Position numbers and translations under genes: made by a program
The notes under the pieces: generated by a model
What the model was told of the DNA's origin: nothing
Database searches by the model: none
The model's input: only the letters and a program-made list of their open reading frames with translations
Assembly: GCF_009849585.1 (NCBI RefSeq)
Contig: NZ_VCRN01000002.1
Coordinates: forward strand, 124,001 to 188,000
Direction: 5' to 3'
Source of the DNA: Bacillus sp. ZZV12-4809
GTDB lineage: Bacteria; Bacillota; Bacilli; Bacillales; Cytobacillaceae
Length of the DNA stretch: 64,000 nucleotides
Shown here: positions 18,286-27,834 of the stretch, one piece after another
Layout: every line of letters begins with the position of its first letter
How positions within the stretch are numbered: the first letter of the stretch is position 1

Positions 18286-19065
18286 TTGACTCGAAATAAA
18301 GTAGAAATTTGCGGTGTTGATACTTCAAAGCTTCCAGTTTTAAAAAACGAAGAAATGAGAGAGCTCTTCAAGCAAATGCATAAGGGGGATATAACCGCAC
18401 GGGAAAAACTCGTCAACGGCAATTTGCGCCTCGTATTGAGTGTGATTCAGCGTTTTAATAACAGAGGCGAATTTGTTGATGACCTTTTCCAGGTCGGCTG
18501 TATCGGTCTGATGAAATCTATTGATAATTTTGATCTAAGTCAAAACGTTAAGTTTTCCACCTATGCCGTTCCGATGATTATTGGGGAAATACGCAGGTAT
18601 CTGCGTGATAATAATCCGATCCGTGTCTCTCGTTCTTTAAGGGATATCGCTTATAAAGCTTTGCAAGTAAGAGAACGCCTGATGAGTAAAACATCCAAAG
18701 AGCCAACAGCAGAGGAAATAGCTAAAGAGCTGGATGTGCCTCATGAAGAAATTGTTTTTGCACTGGATGCCATCCAGGATCCTGTTTCATTATTTGAGCC
18801 GATTTATAATGATGGCGGAGATCCGATTTATGTGATGGATCAGCTTAGCGATGAACGGAACAAAGATATTCAATGGATTGAAGAAATAGCGCTCAAAGAG
18901 GGAATGAGGAGACTGAATGAACGGGAAAAACTGATTCTCAGAAAACGCTTCTTCCAGGGCAAAACCCAAATGGAAGTGGCGGAGGAAATCGGTATTTCCC
19001 AGGCACAAGTTTCAAGGCTTGAAAAAGCGGCTATCAAACAAATGAATAAAAATATTCAAAGCTAG
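18286..19065 (+). CDS. sigG: SigG, late forespore sigma factor
   Basis: SigG transcribes late forespore genes after engulfment. The product is 259 aa. The N terminus (LTRNKVEICGVDTSKLPVLKNEEM) is nearly identical to the family. Region 2 contains DDLFQVGCIGLMKSIDNFD and FSTYAVPMIIGEIRRYLRDNN, region 3 RVSRSLRDIAYKALQVRERL, and region 4 the helix-turn-helix MEVAEEIGISQAQVSRLEK. The start is TTG 18286, 7 bases after GAGGAGGG. The open frame continues to 18253 without homology. It is transcribed from its own SigF promoter. Confidence 0.96.
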   Translation: MTRNKVEICGVDTSKLPVLKNEEMRELFKQMHKGDITAREKLVNGNLRLVLSVIQRFNNRGEFVDDLFQVGCIGLMKSIDNFDLSQNVKFSTYAVPMIIGEIRRYLRDNNPIRVSRSLRDIAYKALQVRERLMSKTSKEPTAEEIAKELDVPHEEIVFALDAIQDPVSLFEPIYNDGGDPIYVMDQLSDERNKDIQWIEEIALKEGMRRLNEREKLILRKRFFQGKTQMEVAEEIGISQAQVSRLEKAAIKQMNKNIQS

Positions 19066-19086
19066 CAGCCAATTTGGCTGCTTTTT
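19064..19086 (+). terminator. Terminator after sigG
   Basis: The stem AGCAGCCA / TGGCTGCT (8 bp, 3-base loop) overlaps the sigG stop region and is followed by TTTTA. It separates the sporulation sigma genes from ylmC. Confidence 0.8.
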
Positions 19087-19159
19087 ATATTTACCAAACA
19101 TTTTTCTTATAGAGTCAAACATATATTGAATAAGAAAATAAATTGGGAGTGAAGTGTCG

Positions 19160-19429
19160 ATGGTGAAAATATCTGAATTCCAAATGAAGGATGTTATAAA
19201 TGTAGCTGACGGCAGAAAGCTTGGAAATATTGGGGATATAGATATTAATATAAATACAGGGAAAATTGAATCTGTAATTATCGGAGGAGCGGGGAAAATG
19301 TTAGGATTCTTTGGCAGAGACGCAGAAATTGTCATTCCATGGAGAAATATTTTAAAAATTGGTGAAGATGTCATACTTGTCCGTTATCAAGATGGGATTG
19401 AGCCAAAATATATAGAAGGTGAAGCATAA
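19160..19429 (+). CDS. ylmC: YlmC/YmxH family PRC-barrel protein
   Basis: An 89-aa PRC-barrel protein with the family core KDVINVADGRKLGNIGDIDI and GFFGRDAEIVIPWRNI, followed by IGEDVILV. Family members are small spore-former proteins whose function is not established. The start ATG 19160 has GGGAGTGAAG upstream. A GTG at 19154 (two extra residues) is possible. It lies alone between the sigG terminator and pgeF. Confidence 0.85.
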   Translation: MVKISEFQMKDVINVADGRKLGNIGDIDININTGKIESVIIGGAGKMLGFFGRDAEIVIPWRNILKIGEDVILVRYQDGIEPKYIEGEA

Positions 19430-19498
19430 GAGTTGTAAATGGTGTCATCACTGCCTTCCTTGTGGTAAACTATAGAAAAATAAAATGGGGTTAATCGT

Positions 19499-20326
19499 AT
19501 GGAACCATTTTCTTTAAAAACGGAAGAGTATTTTGTCATAAAAGAGTGGGCGGATCGTTTTCCAAATATAATGGCTGGTTTTACAACTAAAAATGGCGGT
19601 TTTGGCCGTAACGCATATGAAACGCTTAATGTTGGATTGCATGTGAATGACAGCTATGAAGCAGTCAGTCAAAATCGGCAGCATGTGGCTGACTTGCTTG
19701 GATTTTCTCTTGGAGATTGGGTTGGCGCTGAACAAACTCACGGAGTGAATATACAGAAAGTTACCCGGAGTGATAGTGGAAAAGGTGCTCTTGTTTACAA
19801 GGATTCCTTAGCGGATACTGACGGCTTTTTCACTTATTCTAAAGGCGTCATGCTGACCCTGTGTTATGCAGATTGTGTACCCCTTTATTTCCTGCATGAA
19901 AAGACAGGAGCCATAGGAATTGCCCATGCAGGCTGGAAAGGGACTGTTGGGGGAATTGGAAGGAATATGGCTGAACTATTTGCAGGTGAAGGAATAAACT
20001 TAAATGAGATCCAGGCTGTTATTGGGCCTTCCATTTGTGCAAATTGTTATATTGTTGATAATCATGTTATTTCGAAAGTGCAAAAAATACTAGAAGATGT
20101 CGATACAAAGCCATATAATCAAATTAGTGACAATCAATTCCAGCTTGATCTTAAAGAATTAAATAGGAAAATTCTTGTTAACGCAGGGATACCAAATGAA
20201 AATATCATGAATACTGATTTTTGCACTAGCTGTCATACTGACTATTTTTTCTCCCACCGAAGAGATAAGGGAAATACCGGCAGGATGATGAGCTTTATTG
20301 GCTGGAAGGAGGAAGCAGGAACTTAA
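19499..20326 (+). CDS. pgeF: PgeF/YlmD, laccase-domain purine nucleoside phosphorylase
   Basis: A 275-aa YfiH/DUF152 family protein. Zinc-dependent members act as purine nucleoside phosphorylases and adenosine deaminases. Metal-site residues are visible in EQTHGVNI, CYADCVPLYF and IAHAGWKGTVGGI, and in GPSICANCYIV. The C terminus is CTSCHTDYFFSHRRDKGNTGRM. The SD is weak (GGGG). ylmE begins immediately after the stop. Confidence 0.88.
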   Translation: MEPFSLKTEEYFVIKEWADRFPNIMAGFTTKNGGFGRNAYETLNVGLHVNDSYEAVSQNRQHVADLLGFSLGDWVGAEQTHGVNIQKVTRSDSGKGALVYKDSLADTDGFFTYSKGVMLTLCYADCVPLYFLHEKTGAIGIAHAGWKGTVGGIGRNMAELFAGEGINLNEIQAVIGPSICANCYIVDNHVISKVQKILEDVDTKPYNQISDNQFQLDLKELNRKILVNAGIPNENIMNTDFCTSCHTDYFFSHRRDKGNTGRMMSFIGWKEEAGT

Positions 20327-21013
20327 ATGAGAGTAGAAGAAAATTTAAAGGAAATAGAGACAGCCATCAGCGAAGCATGTATAAAGGCTAACCGTAAGCC
20401 CGAAGAAATTACCGTAATTGCGGTAACTAAGTATGTTTCGGCTGAAAGGGCACAGGAAGCGCTTGAAGCAGGTATTCATCACCTAGGCGAAAACAGGGAT
20501 GATGGCCTTCTTGCAAAATGGGAAGTGTTAAAAGACCGGCCGTCCTGGCATTTTATCGGAACACTGCAAACGCGCAAAGTGAAAAATATTATTGATAAAG
20601 TTGACTATATACATTCACTGGACAGGCTATCCCTCGCCAAAGAAATTGACAAGCGGGCGAATCGAAAGATAAATTGCTTTGTTCAGGTTAATGTATCAGG
20701 AGAAACCTCCAAACAGGGGATAAACCCTGATGAGGCAGCTGACTTTATTTCAAGTCTGGCCGATTATAAAAATCTCAATATCATTGGTCTAATGACGATG
20801 GCACCATTTACAGAAGACAAGGATATTCTTCGTGCCTGTTTCCGCAGGCTTAAGGACCTTCAAAATAAGGTAAAAGAGCTAGGTTTAGATTTTGCTCCCT
20901 GTACCGAGCTTTCAATGGGCATGTCCAATGATTTTACTCTGGCAATTGAAGAAGGAGCCACCATGGTTAGGATTGGGACAGCTTTAGTAGGCCAAGAGGG
21001 TCAGGAGGTTTAA
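20327..21013 (+). CDS. ylmE: YlmE, YggS/PROSC family PLP homeostasis protein
   Basis: A 228-aa alanine-racemase-fold protein that binds pyridoxal phosphate and helps keep PLP and amino acid pools balanced. The PLP lysine lies in AVTKYVS (about residue 36). [31 protein letters not shown] and [28 protein letters not shown] are family signatures. The usual QE of 'GENYVQE' is replaced by DDG here, as in other Bacillus YlmE. It is encoded directly between pgeF and sepF. Confidence 0.9.
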   Translation: MRVEENLKEIETAISEACIKANRKPEEITVIAVTKYVSAERAQEALEAGIHHLGENRDDGLLAKWEVLKDRPSWHFIGTLQTRKVKNIIDKVDYIHSLDRLSLAKEIDKRANRKINCFVQVNVSGETSKQGINPDEAADFISSLADYKNLNIIGLMTMAPFTEDKDILRACFRRLKDLQNKVKELGLDFAPCTELSMGMSNDFTLAIEEGATMVRIGTALVGQEGQEV

Positions 21014-21017
21014 TAAA

Positions 21018-21464
21018 ATGAGTATAAAATCAAAATTTAAAACATTTTTCTTCCTGGATGATGAATATGACTATAAGGAAGAGGAAAACATCGAAGAAGA
21101 AAGAGAGCCGGTGAAGCAGGTGCAGAAACAGCAGCAGCCAGTTCAAAAACAAAACATTGTCAGTCTGCAAAGTGTGCAGAAGTCTTCTAAAGTAGTTCTT
21201 GTTGAACCGCGGGTATATGCAGAAGCACAGGATATTGCGGATCAGCTGAAAAACAGAAGAGCTGTTGTAGTCAATCTGCAGAGGATAGAAAAAGATCAGG
21301 CAAAGCGCATTGTCGACTTCCTAAGCGGAACAGTTTATGCCATTGGAGGAGATATTCAAAAGATTGGAACTGATATTTTTCTATGTACACCTGACAATGT
21401 TGAAGTATCAGGAAACATTTCTCAGCTGATGAAAGAACAAGAATTAGAAAATACGAGGTGGTAG
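21018..21464 (+). CDS. sepF: SepF, Z-ring membrane anchor and organiser
   Basis: SepF binds the FtsZ C-terminal peptide, forms rings and attaches the Z ring to the membrane. The product is 148 aa: N-terminal amphipathic helix ([15 protein letters not shown]), a glutamate/glutamine-rich linker (about 15-55), then the globular DUF552 domain with [26 protein letters not shown] and [29 protein letters not shown] inside the ylmE end is the SD. Confidence 0.95.
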   Translation: MSIKSKFKTFFFLDDEYDYKEEENIEEEREPVKQVQKQQQPVQKQNIVSLQSVQKSSKVVLVEPRVYAEAQDIADQLKNRRAVVVNLQRIEKDQAKRIVDFLSGTVYAIGGDIQKIGTDIFLCTPDNVEVSGNISQLMKEQELENTRW

Positions 21465-21470
21465 CACTTA

Positions 21471-21734
21471 ATGGAATTAGTATTTGGAATATTATCATCG
21501 GCAATTTATTATTACTCATGGGCACTGATTATTTATATTCTGCTGTCCTGGTTTCCTAATGCCAGGGAATCAGCCTTTGGCCAATTTCTGGCAAGAATTT
21601 GTGAACCGTATCTTGAGCCGTTCCGCAAAATTATTCCTCCGCTTGGCATGATTGATATTTCTCCAATTGTGGCTATCTTAGTTTTGCGATTTGCCACTGG
21701 AGGTTTGCACCAGCTTCTATATTGGATTTCATAA
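21471..21734 (+). CDS. ylmG: YlmG, YggT family membrane protein
   Basis: An 87-aa protein with two hydrophobic segments flanking the conserved [42 protein letters not shown]. YggT proteins are linked with division and membrane organisation, but their exact role is unclear. GAGGTGG lies 9 bases before ATG. It follows sepF by 6 bases in the same operon. Confidence 0.9.
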   Translation: MELVFGILSSAIYYYSWALIIYILLSWFPNARESAFGQFLARICEPYLEPFRKIIPPLGMIDISPIVAILVLRFATGGLHQLLYWIS

Positions 21735-21745
21735 GACTAACAAAC

Positions 21746-21771
21746 AGGGCTATATTGATGGCCCTTTTTTA
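21746..21771 (+). terminator. Weak terminator after ylmG
   Basis: AGGGC (21746-21750) pairs with GCCCT (21761-21765), then six T. The short stem and 10-base loop suggest only partial termination before ylmH. Confidence 0.5.
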
Positions 21772-21797
21772 TTTGTTTAAAAGGAGGTTCACCAAAT

Positions 21798-22571
21798 ATG
21801 AGTATATATCAGCATTTTCGGCCGGAGGAAAGAGAATTTATTGACCAGGTTCTTAACTGGAAAAACATTGTAGAAAATACATACGCACCAAAGCTTACTG
21901 ATTTTCTTGATCCAAGAGAGCAGCAGATTTTAAAAAGCGTTATAGGACAGGATTCGGGAATCTTATTTGCTTTATTTGGCGGGACGCCAGGTGCTGAGAG
22001 AAAAAGGGCACTGATATTTCCTGATTATTATGAAAGCAATGATGGTGATTTCCATATTCAGCTTTTTGAATTGGAATACCCCAAAAAGTTTGTTACCATA
22101 GAACACCCTCAAGTCCTCGGCAGTCTGATGTCAATGGGCCTAAAAAGAGGAAAATTTGGTGATATCCTATTTGAAGGTGACAGAATTCAATTCTTTGCTG
22201 CACAAGAAGTTGAAGAATATATTAGCCTGCAGCTGCAGTCAATTGGCAGAGCGTCAGTAACATTAAAAAAACAGCCCTTTTCTCAGGCGATCCAATCGGC
22301 AGAAGTGTGGAAAGAAAGCTCCGTTACCACTTCATCCCTTAGATTGGACACCGTAATGTCAGCTATCTACAACATCTCGAGACAAAAATCCCAGTTATAT
22401 ATCCAACAGGGGATTGTCAAAGTCAATTGGACGCAAATAGAAAATCCTTCATTTGAATGCCAGCAAAGCGATATCATCTCAGTCAGGGGGCAGGGCCGCT
22501 CCAAAATCATAGAAATAGACGGGAAAACAAAAAAGGACAAATGGAGGATAGTTGCCGGGAGACAGAGATAG
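21798..22571 (+). CDS. ylmH: YlmH, S4-domain RNA-binding protein
   Basis: A 257-aa protein: an N-terminal conserved region (FLDPREQQIL, LFGGTPGAERKRALIFPDY), a middle domain (GSLMSMGLKRGKFGDI) and a C-terminal S4 domain (RLDTVMSAIYNISRQKSQLYIQQGIVKVNW). Family members bind ribosomal RNA and have been linked to clearance of stalled large subunits and to division. AAGGAGG precedes ATG 21798. Confidence 0.9.
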   Translation: MSIYQHFRPEEREFIDQVLNWKNIVENTYAPKLTDFLDPREQQILKSVIGQDSGILFALFGGTPGAERKRALIFPDYYESNDGDFHIQLFELEYPKKFVTIEHPQVLGSLMSMGLKRGKFGDILFEGDRIQFFAAQEVEEYISLQLQSIGRASVTLKKQPFSQAIQSAEVWKESSVTTSSLRLDTVMSAIYNISRQKSQLYIQQGIVKVNWTQIENPSFECQQSDIISVRGQGRSKIIEIDGKTKKDKWRIVAGRQR

Positions 22572-22883
22572 CTAAATGGCTGATTAATTTCCTCCAGCAT
22601 GATTAAGTATGGGTGATCCGTAAGATGTTTAATCAAACTGTGATAATGTACTGATTAGAGTGGAGGGTGTAATACCCTAAAAATGCTTTTACATTTCTTC
22701 CCGATGAGTGCCTGAAGAGAAAATCAGCACCTCCAAACAGATATAATTTTTTATTATCTTGAAGGATTTTGAAACAACCTGTCGAATAAATAATCAAAAG
22801 ACAGCCGAGTCTGCTATAATTAAATAGAACCAGCAGGCTCAAACCAATTTACATAAGATCAACAGACCTGGGAGGTGGCACTT
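22572..22883 (+). other. ylmH-divIVA intergenic region (312 bases)
   Basis: No gene is supported here. It holds small inverted repeats: AGGGT-N5-ACCCT near 22665, and TGGAGG near 22660 that could pair with CCTCCA near 22730, enclosing a GTGC/GCAC hairpin. None has a T run. The divIVA promoter lies near the right end. Confidence 0.5.
22812..22820 (+). promoter_or_regulatory. divIVA promoter (extended -10)
   Basis: TGCTATAAT is a perfect TGn-extended SigA -10 element placed 64 bases before the divIVA ATG. No good -35 is seen at 17 bases, which extended -10 promoters can do without. Confidence 0.6.
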
Positions 22884-23402
22884 ATGCCATTAACACCGTT
22901 AGATATTCATAACAAGGAATTCAGCAAAGGGTTCCGCGGTTATGATGAAGATGAAGTGAACGAATTCCTCGACCAAATCATAAAGGACTACGAAATCCTG
23001 ATCAGGGAAAAAAAAGAGCTGGAAGAAAAGCTAAATGAAACAAATGACCGCATTGGCCACTTTACCACAATAGAAGAAACACTGAATAAATCTATTGTGG
23101 TTGCACAGGAAGCAGCAGAAGAAGTGAAACGCAATGCTCACAAAGAAGCAAAGCTAATTATCAAGGAAGCAGAAAAAAATGCTGACAGGATTGTAAACGA
23201 GTCCTTATCCAAAGCAAGAAAAATTGCGCTGGATATTGAAGATTTAAAGAAACAGTCCAAAGTATTCCGAACACGCTTCAAAATGCTTGTTGAAGCACAG
23301 CTTGATATGCTGAATAACGATGATTGGGATCATTTGATGGAATATAAGCTGGATTCCACTGAACTAAAATCATTAAGAGAAGAAGAAGAATCACTGGCTT
23401 GA
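22884..23402 (+). CDS. divIVA: DivIVA, polar and septal curvature-sensing scaffold
   Basis: DivIVA gathers at curved membrane, recruits MinJ and helps chromosome anchoring at sporulation. The product is 172 aa: membrane-binding N-terminal motif (MPLTPLDIHNKEFSKGFRGYDEDEVNEFLD), then long coiled-coils (about 30-150) with IEETLNKSIVVAQEAAEEVKRN and SKVFRTRFKMLVEAQLD, and an acidic tail. ATG 22884 has a perfect GGGAGGTGG upstream. Three extra codons upstream (from 22875) overlap the SD and are unlikely. Confidence 0.97.
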   Translation: MPLTPLDIHNKEFSKGFRGYDEDEVNEFLDQIIKDYEILIREKKELEEKLNETNDRIGHFTTIEETLNKSIVVAQEAAEEVKRNAHKEAKLIIKEAEKNADRIVNESLSKARKIALDIEDLKKQSKVFRTRFKMLVEAQLDMLNNDDWDHLMEYKLDSTELKSLREEEESLA

Positions 23403-23428
23403 CGAAATCGGGAAATATCGCATATAAT
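23399..23428 (+). promoter_or_regulatory. ileS promoter
   Basis: TTGACG (23399-23404) overlaps the divIVA stop codon and is followed after 18 bases by a perfect TATAAT (23423-23428). RNA should start near 23435, at the head of the T-box leader. Confidence 0.75.
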
Positions 23429-23434
23429 TTTAAA

Positions 23435-23736
23435 ACAAAGTAAATACAATGTTTATCAACAATGAGAGGGACAGTACAGTCTTTTCAATAGCTTATATAC
23501 AGAGTGGATACTCACTCTGTAAGCGAGCCGGGGATGGTGGAAGCCCGGGAATAAGCAAAAGCTGGAAAATCACCCTTGAGTTCCTTGCCGAACTTTCATC
23601 AATCAGTAGGCCAAGGCGAATCATTCACGTTAAGAATGCTTTGAGCGGATGAAATTTCATTTTATTTCATCTACAAGGGTGGTACCGCGGGAGAATAGAA
23701 CCTTCTCGTCCCTTTTCGGGATGAGAGGGTTTTTTG
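23435..23736 (+). promoter_or_regulatory. T-box riboswitch leader of ileS (specifier ATC)
   Basis: A tRNA-Ile-responsive leader. The stem I region carries an AGTA motif and the distal GGATGGTGGAAGCC segment. The likely specifier is ATC (23569-23571) in GGAAAATCACCC. The T-box core AGGGTGGTACCGCGG is at 23676-23690 with TGGT for pairing to the tRNA acceptor end. The terminator is a 12-bp stem (23701-23712 / 23718-23729) followed by T6. Uncharged tRNA-Ile should favour the antiterminator and allow ileS transcription. Confidence 0.93.
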
Positions 23737-23810
23737 TATTTTCCTGAGGTTTTTCTAAGCCCTCATTGGCTATCATGGTATTTAATGAGATACAAACAGG
23801 AGGAAAAGGA

Positions 23811-26582
23811 ATGGATTACAAAGATAGTTTATTAATGCCAAAGACAGAATTCCCAATGCGCGGCAATCTTCCAAAGCGCGAACCAGAAATTCAGGCAAAA
23901 TGGGAAGAGATGAATATTTATGAAAAAGTCCAGGAACGGACAAAAGGGCGTCCGATGTTTGTACTGCATGATGGTCCTCCATATGCAAATGGCGACATTC
24001 ACATCGGCCATGCGCTGAACAAGATTTTAAAGGATTTTATCGTACGGTCCAAGTCGATGACTGGCTATAATGCTCCTTATGTTCCCGGCTGGGATACACA
24101 TGGTCTGCCAATTGAGCAGGCGCTGACAAACAAGGGTGTAAAGCGTAAAGAAATGAGTGTTGCAGAGTTCCGCGAACTATGTGAAGAATACGCATATGGG
24201 CAGATCGACAGCCAGCGCGAACAATTTAAGCGCTTAGGTGTACGCGGTGATTGGGAGAACCCATACATCACACTTAAGCCGGAGTATGAAGCCCAGCAAA
24301 TAAAAGTCTTTGGGGAGATGGCGAAAAAAGGCTATATTTATAAAGGCAAAAAGCCTGTTTATTGGTCTCCATCATCTGAATCTGCTTTGGCAGAGGCAGA
24401 AATTGAATATAAAGATAAACGTTCGCCATCCATTTATGTAGCTTTTAAAGTAAAAGATGGCAAAGAAGTATTGGATCAAGATACTCATATCGTCATTTGG
24501 ACTACAACTCCATGGACCATTCCGGCAAACCTTGGAATTTCAGTTCATCCGGATCTCTCCTATACCGTAGTGGAAGTAAACGGCAAAAAGTTTATGGTAG
24601 CAGAAGATTTATTGACTGCTGTGGCTAAAGAGTTCGAATGGGAAGGTTATCAAGTTGTTCAAACGGTAAAAGGAACTGACCTTGAGTATATTACTGCCGA
24701 ACATCCGATTTATGGCCGTGATTCACTTGTCATGCTAGGTGAACATGTAACAACCGATGCCGGTACTGGATGTGTTCATACTGCTCCTGGCCATGGGGAA
24801 GATGATTTCCAGGTCGGCATGAAGTACGGGCTTGATGTATTATGCCCGGTAGATGATAAAGGAAACATGACAAATGAAGCTCCAGGTTTTGAAGGATTAT
24901 TCTATGATGCAGCCAATAAACCGGTTACTGAGAAACTCGAGGAAGCGGGCGCTTTATTAAAACTGTCATTCATTACTCACTCTTATCCACATGACTGGAG
25001 AACGAAAAAGCCTGTTATTTTCCGTGCTACTGCCCAATGGTTTGCATCCATTAAAGATTTCCGCAATGAACTTATGGAAGCTGTTAAGGAAACAAATTGG
25101 TATCCGGCATGGGGAGAGACCAGACTATTTAATATGGTCAGGGATCGCGGTGATTGGTGTATCTCCCGCCAGCGTGTATGGGGAGTGCCTATTCCGGTCT
25201 TTTATGCGGAAAGTGGCGAAGAAATTATCACAGATGAAACTATTGATCATGTATCGAATCTTTTCCGCGAACATGGTTCAAATATCTGGTTTGAGAGAGA
25301 AGCAAAAGAATTGCTGCCTGAAGGGTTTACGCATTCCGGAAGCCCTAATGGCCAGTTTACAAAAGAAACGGATATCATGGATGTTTGGTTTGATTCAGGT
25401 TCTTCCCACCAGGCAGTTCTTTTAGAGCGTGACGATTTACAGCGTCCTGCTGATTTATACCTTGAAGGATCTGATCAATACCGAGGCTGGTTTAACTCTT
25501 CCCTTTCAACTGCTGTAGCTGTAACGGGGAAAGCGCCTTACAAAGGGGTGCTGAGCCACGGTTTTACTCTTGATGGTGAAGGAAGAAAAATGAGTAAATC
25601 CATTGGAAACGTAGTTGTTCCGGCAAAAGTCATGAACCAGCTTGGTGCTGATATTTTGCGCCTATGGGTAGCTTCGGTTGACTATCAGGCTGATGTCCGG
25701 GTATCTGACGCTATTCTAAAACAGGTGGCCGAAGTTTATAGAAAGATCCGTAATACTTTCCGCTTCCTGCTTGGAAATCTGAATGATTTCGACCCGGCAA
25801 CAGATTCGGTTTCATTTGAAAACCTGCGCGAAGTTGACCAGTTTATGCTGGTTAAGCTAAATAAGCTGATCAAGAATGTCCGCGAGTCTTATGACCGCTA
25901 TGAATTCGCCAGCATCTATCATGCTGTGAATAATTTCTGTACTTTAGATTTGAGTGCATTCTATTTGGATTTTGCGAAAGACGTCCTTTACATTGAAGCG
26001 AAAGATAATGCAGAACGCCGTGCAATCCAAACGGTTCTATATGAAAGCCTGATTGCTCTGACAAAATTAGTTGCACCTATCCTTTCACATACATCAGATG
26101 AAGTTTGGAACTTTATTCCAAATGTGAAGGAAGAAAGTGTACAATTGACGGATATGCCAGAATATCAAGAGCTTCCTAATGCAAATAAGCTGGAAGAAAA
26201 GTGGACTGCATTTATGAAGCTGCGCAATGACGTTCTTAAAGCATTGGAAGAGGCGCGTAATGAAAAGGTGATCGGCAAATCTCTGACTGCAAAAGTAACC
26301 CTTTATGTAAATGATCAAACAAAGAGCCTTCTTGATTCAATTCAGGAGAATCTTCAGCAGATCTTTATCGTATCTGGATTCGAAGTAGCAGGCAGCCTTT
26401 CCGATGCTCCTGACCATGCTATAAAGTTTGAAAACACCGCAATTGTAGTTTCCAAGGCAGAAGGCGAAACATGCGACCGCTGCTGGACAGTCACTCCGGA
26501 AGTTGGCCAGAAGGAAGGTTATGATGCCCTCTGCCCTCGCTGTGCTGATGTTGTAAAAAATAATTATAGCCATTTGGTTTAA
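23811..26582 (+). CDS. ileS: IleS, isoleucyl-tRNA synthetase
   Basis: A class I synthetase that charges tRNA-Ile and edits valine. The product is 923 aa. HIGH is at residues 64-67 and KMSKS at 593-597. The CP1 editing domain contains [14 protein letters not shown] and [16 protein letters not shown], and [12 protein letters not shown] is present. A C-terminal zinc site uses CDRC (888-891) and CPRC (908-911). ATG 23811 has AGGAGG upstream; the frame is open to 23766 but the SD decides the start. This is the short bacterial type, sensitive by class to mupirocin; no sequence feature here shows resistance. Confidence 0.97.
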   Translation: MDYKDSLLMPKTEFPMRGNLPKREPEIQAKWEEMNIYEKVQERTKGRPMFVLHDGPPYANGDIHIGHALNKILKDFIVRSKSMTGYNAPYVPGWDTHGLPIEQALTNKGVKRKEMSVAEFRELCEEYAYGQIDSQREQFKRLGVRGDWENPYITLKPEYEAQQIKVFGEMAKKGYIYKGKKPVYWSPSSESALAEAEIEYKDKRSPSIYVAFKVKDGKEVLDQDTHIVIWTTTPWTIPANLGISVHPDLSYTVVEVNGKKFMVAEDLLTAVAKEFEWEGYQVVQTVKGTDLEYITAEHPIYGRDSLVMLGEHVTTDAGTGCVHTAPGHGEDDFQVGMKYGLDVLCPVDDKGNMTNEAPGFEGLFYDAANKPVTEKLEEAGALLKLSFITHSYPHDWRTKKPVIFRATAQWFASIKDFRNELMEAVKETNWYPAWGETRLFNMVRDRGDWCISRQRVWGVPIPVFYAESGEEIITDETIDHVSNLFREHGSNIWFEREAKELLPEGFTHSGSPNGQFTKETDIMDVWFDSGSSHQAVLLERDDLQRPADLYLEGSDQYRGWFNSSLSTAVAVTGKAPYKGVLSHGFTLDGEGRKMSKSIGNVVVPAKVMNQLGADILRLWVASVDYQADVRVSDAILKQVAEVYRKIRNTFRFLLGNLNDFDPATDSVSFENLREVDQFMLVKLNKLIKNVRESYDRYEFASIYHAVNNFCTLDLSAFYLDFAKDVLYIEAKDNAERRAIQTVLYESLIALTKLVAPILSHTSDEVWNFIPNVKEESVQLTDMPEYQELPNANKLEEKWTAFMKLRNDVLKALEEARNEKVIGKSLTAKVTLYVNDQTKSLLDSIQENLQQIFIVSGFEVAGSLSDAPDHAIKFENTAIVVSKAEGETCDRCWTVTPEVGQKEGYDALCPRCADVVKNNYSHLV

Positions 26583-26970
26583 TTACCTGCAGTTCCTCAA
26601 ATATTGGGGGACTGTTTTTTTTGCCGTTTTCGCAAGGCTTGCTGTTTTTTATATCAAATTTGCTGAGTTGATTGCAGCGGAAGGAGCAAGATCCTCGAAA
26701 ATGCCTGCGCATTTTTTTTGTGCGTTGTATATTCAAGGAAGCTAATTCAATGTCCAGCAGGAGCAGCGGGACAGTGCAGAACGCTTGGCATCCCTTTGCT
26801 GCAATCACGGACAACATTGCTTAGCGAAAAACAACAATTTATACGAAAAGAGCCTTTTATAAATAATTCCACCTTCACTAAATGTTGTGCCGTTTGCTAA
26901 AAGTTTATCCGTGTCTGAAATTCGTTCGAAGAAAATAATAAAGTAAACATCACAGAACGGAGGAAAAAGC
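26583..26970 (+). other. ileS-ylyA intergenic region (388 bases)
   Basis: I see no gene. It starts with the ileS terminator (26590-26622). A second terminator-like hairpin is AAAATGC-CTGC-GCATTTT (26698-26715), followed by TTTTG. The remainder up to the ylyA SD shows no start codon with an SD and no clear promoter hexamers. Confidence 0.5.
26590..26622 (+). terminator. Terminator after ileS
   Basis: CAGTTCCTC (26590-26598) pairs with GGGGGACTG (26606-26614) over 9 pairs including two G-U, followed by eight T. Confidence 0.8.
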
Positions 26971-27258
26971 ATGGATGCAAAAGCAGAAGGGCTATATACT
27001 GAACTCCGTAATACAAGACAGGAAATATTGGAAAGACTCATGGAAGGCAACAGTTCCGCGCTGATAAAGCCTATTTTATTGGAAGAGCTGCATGATATTG
27101 AACAAACACTCAGCAAAATTGAATCGGGAAATTTCGGCAAGTGTGAAATTTCCGGCGAACTGCTGCCCGAAAATTTGCTGGAGATGATTCCTACCTTAAA
27201 ATCATTGGAGGATTGCAGCAGGCTGGAGAAATTCTATAGAAAATCTATTTTCCACTGA
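26971..27258 (+). CDS. ylyA: YlyA-like protein, DksA/TraR-type small regulator
   Basis: The product is 95 aa: an N-terminal helical hairpin (ELRNTRQEILERLMEG..., LLEELHDIEQTLSKIESG), then NFGKCEISGELLPENLLEMIPTLKSLEDCSR. This follows the DksA/TraR pattern (G-x-YG-x-C-x-x-(S/T)GE-x-IP-x-x-R-L-x-x-x-P) but keeps only two of the four zinc cysteines. In B. subtilis, YlyA lies at this locus before lspA and binds RNA polymerase, affecting SigG-dependent genes. By position and shape this is probably its counterpart, though shorter. GGAGG lies 9 bases before ATG. Confidence 0.65.
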   Translation: MDAKAEGLYTELRNTRQEILERLMEGNSSALIKPILLEELHDIEQTLSKIESGNFGKCEISGELLPENLLEMIPTLKSLEDCSRLEKFYRKSIFH

Positions 27259-27291
27259 GCTGGGTGTGTGCTGTGTTTTTTATTCAGTTTG

Positions 27292-27300
27292 TGCTAAAAT
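27292..27300 (+). promoter_or_regulatory. Candidate extended -10 promoter for lspA
   Basis: TGCTAAAAT is a TGn-extended -10 (5 of 6 to TATAAT) 37 bases before the lspA start. The -35 region is poor. Confidence 0.4.
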
Positions 27301-27336
27301 GCAAAGGTAATGATATGAGATTTGGGGGTTGCCTTT

Positions 27337-27834
27337 GTGTTTTATTACATAATTGCATTGTTCGTAATTTTACTTGATCAGTTTACGAAGTGGCTGATTG
27401 TTAAGAACTTTGAATTAGGTGAAAGTGTTAAAGTTATTGAGGACTTTCTTTATATAACATCTCACCGCAACCGGGGCGCTGCATGGGGCATCCTGCAGGG
27501 GCAAATGTGGTTCTTCTACGTAATAACCGTGATTGTCATTCTTGGGATTATTTATTACATTCAAAAAGCAGCAAAAGGCAAATTGCTTCTTGGAGTTTCT
27601 TTAGGCTTGATGCTGGGCGGAGCGATTGGGAACTTTATTGACAGGGTATATCGAAAAGAAGTTGTGGATTTTATCAACACTTATATTTTTGGCTATGACT
27701 TTCCCGTTTTCAATATTGCTGACTCGGCGCTGGTTATCGGTGTAGGGCTATTGATGATTCAGATGCTGCTTGAAGAGAGAGAAGCAAAGAAGAAGGAGAA
27801 ATCTTATGGAGAAAATGGAACACATCATTCCTGA
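27337..27834 (+). CDS. lspA: LspA, lipoprotein signal peptidase II
   Basis: A membrane aspartyl protease that removes signal peptides from prolipoproteins after lipid attachment. The product is 165 aa with four membrane segments and the family boxes [33 protein letters not shown] (catalytic Asp), VVDFI and FNIADSAL (second catalytic Asp). The start is GTG 27337, with GGGGGT about 8 bases upstream; an earlier start at 27322 lies before that SD. The 3' end overlaps ylyB by 29 bases. Confidence 0.93.
   Translation: MFYYIIALFVILLDQFTKWLIVKNFELGESVKVIEDFLYITSHRNRGAAWGILQGQMWFFYVITVIVILGIIYYIQKAAKGKLLLGVSLGLMLGGAIGNFIDRVYRKEVVDFINTYIFGYDFPVFNIADSALVIGVGLLMIQMLLEEREAKKKEKSYGENGTHHS

Noticed and set aside
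22660-22740. Possible small RNA or riboswitch before divIVA
   Set aside because: The pairings are short and lack a terminator or known riboswitch core; described only as intergenic structure.
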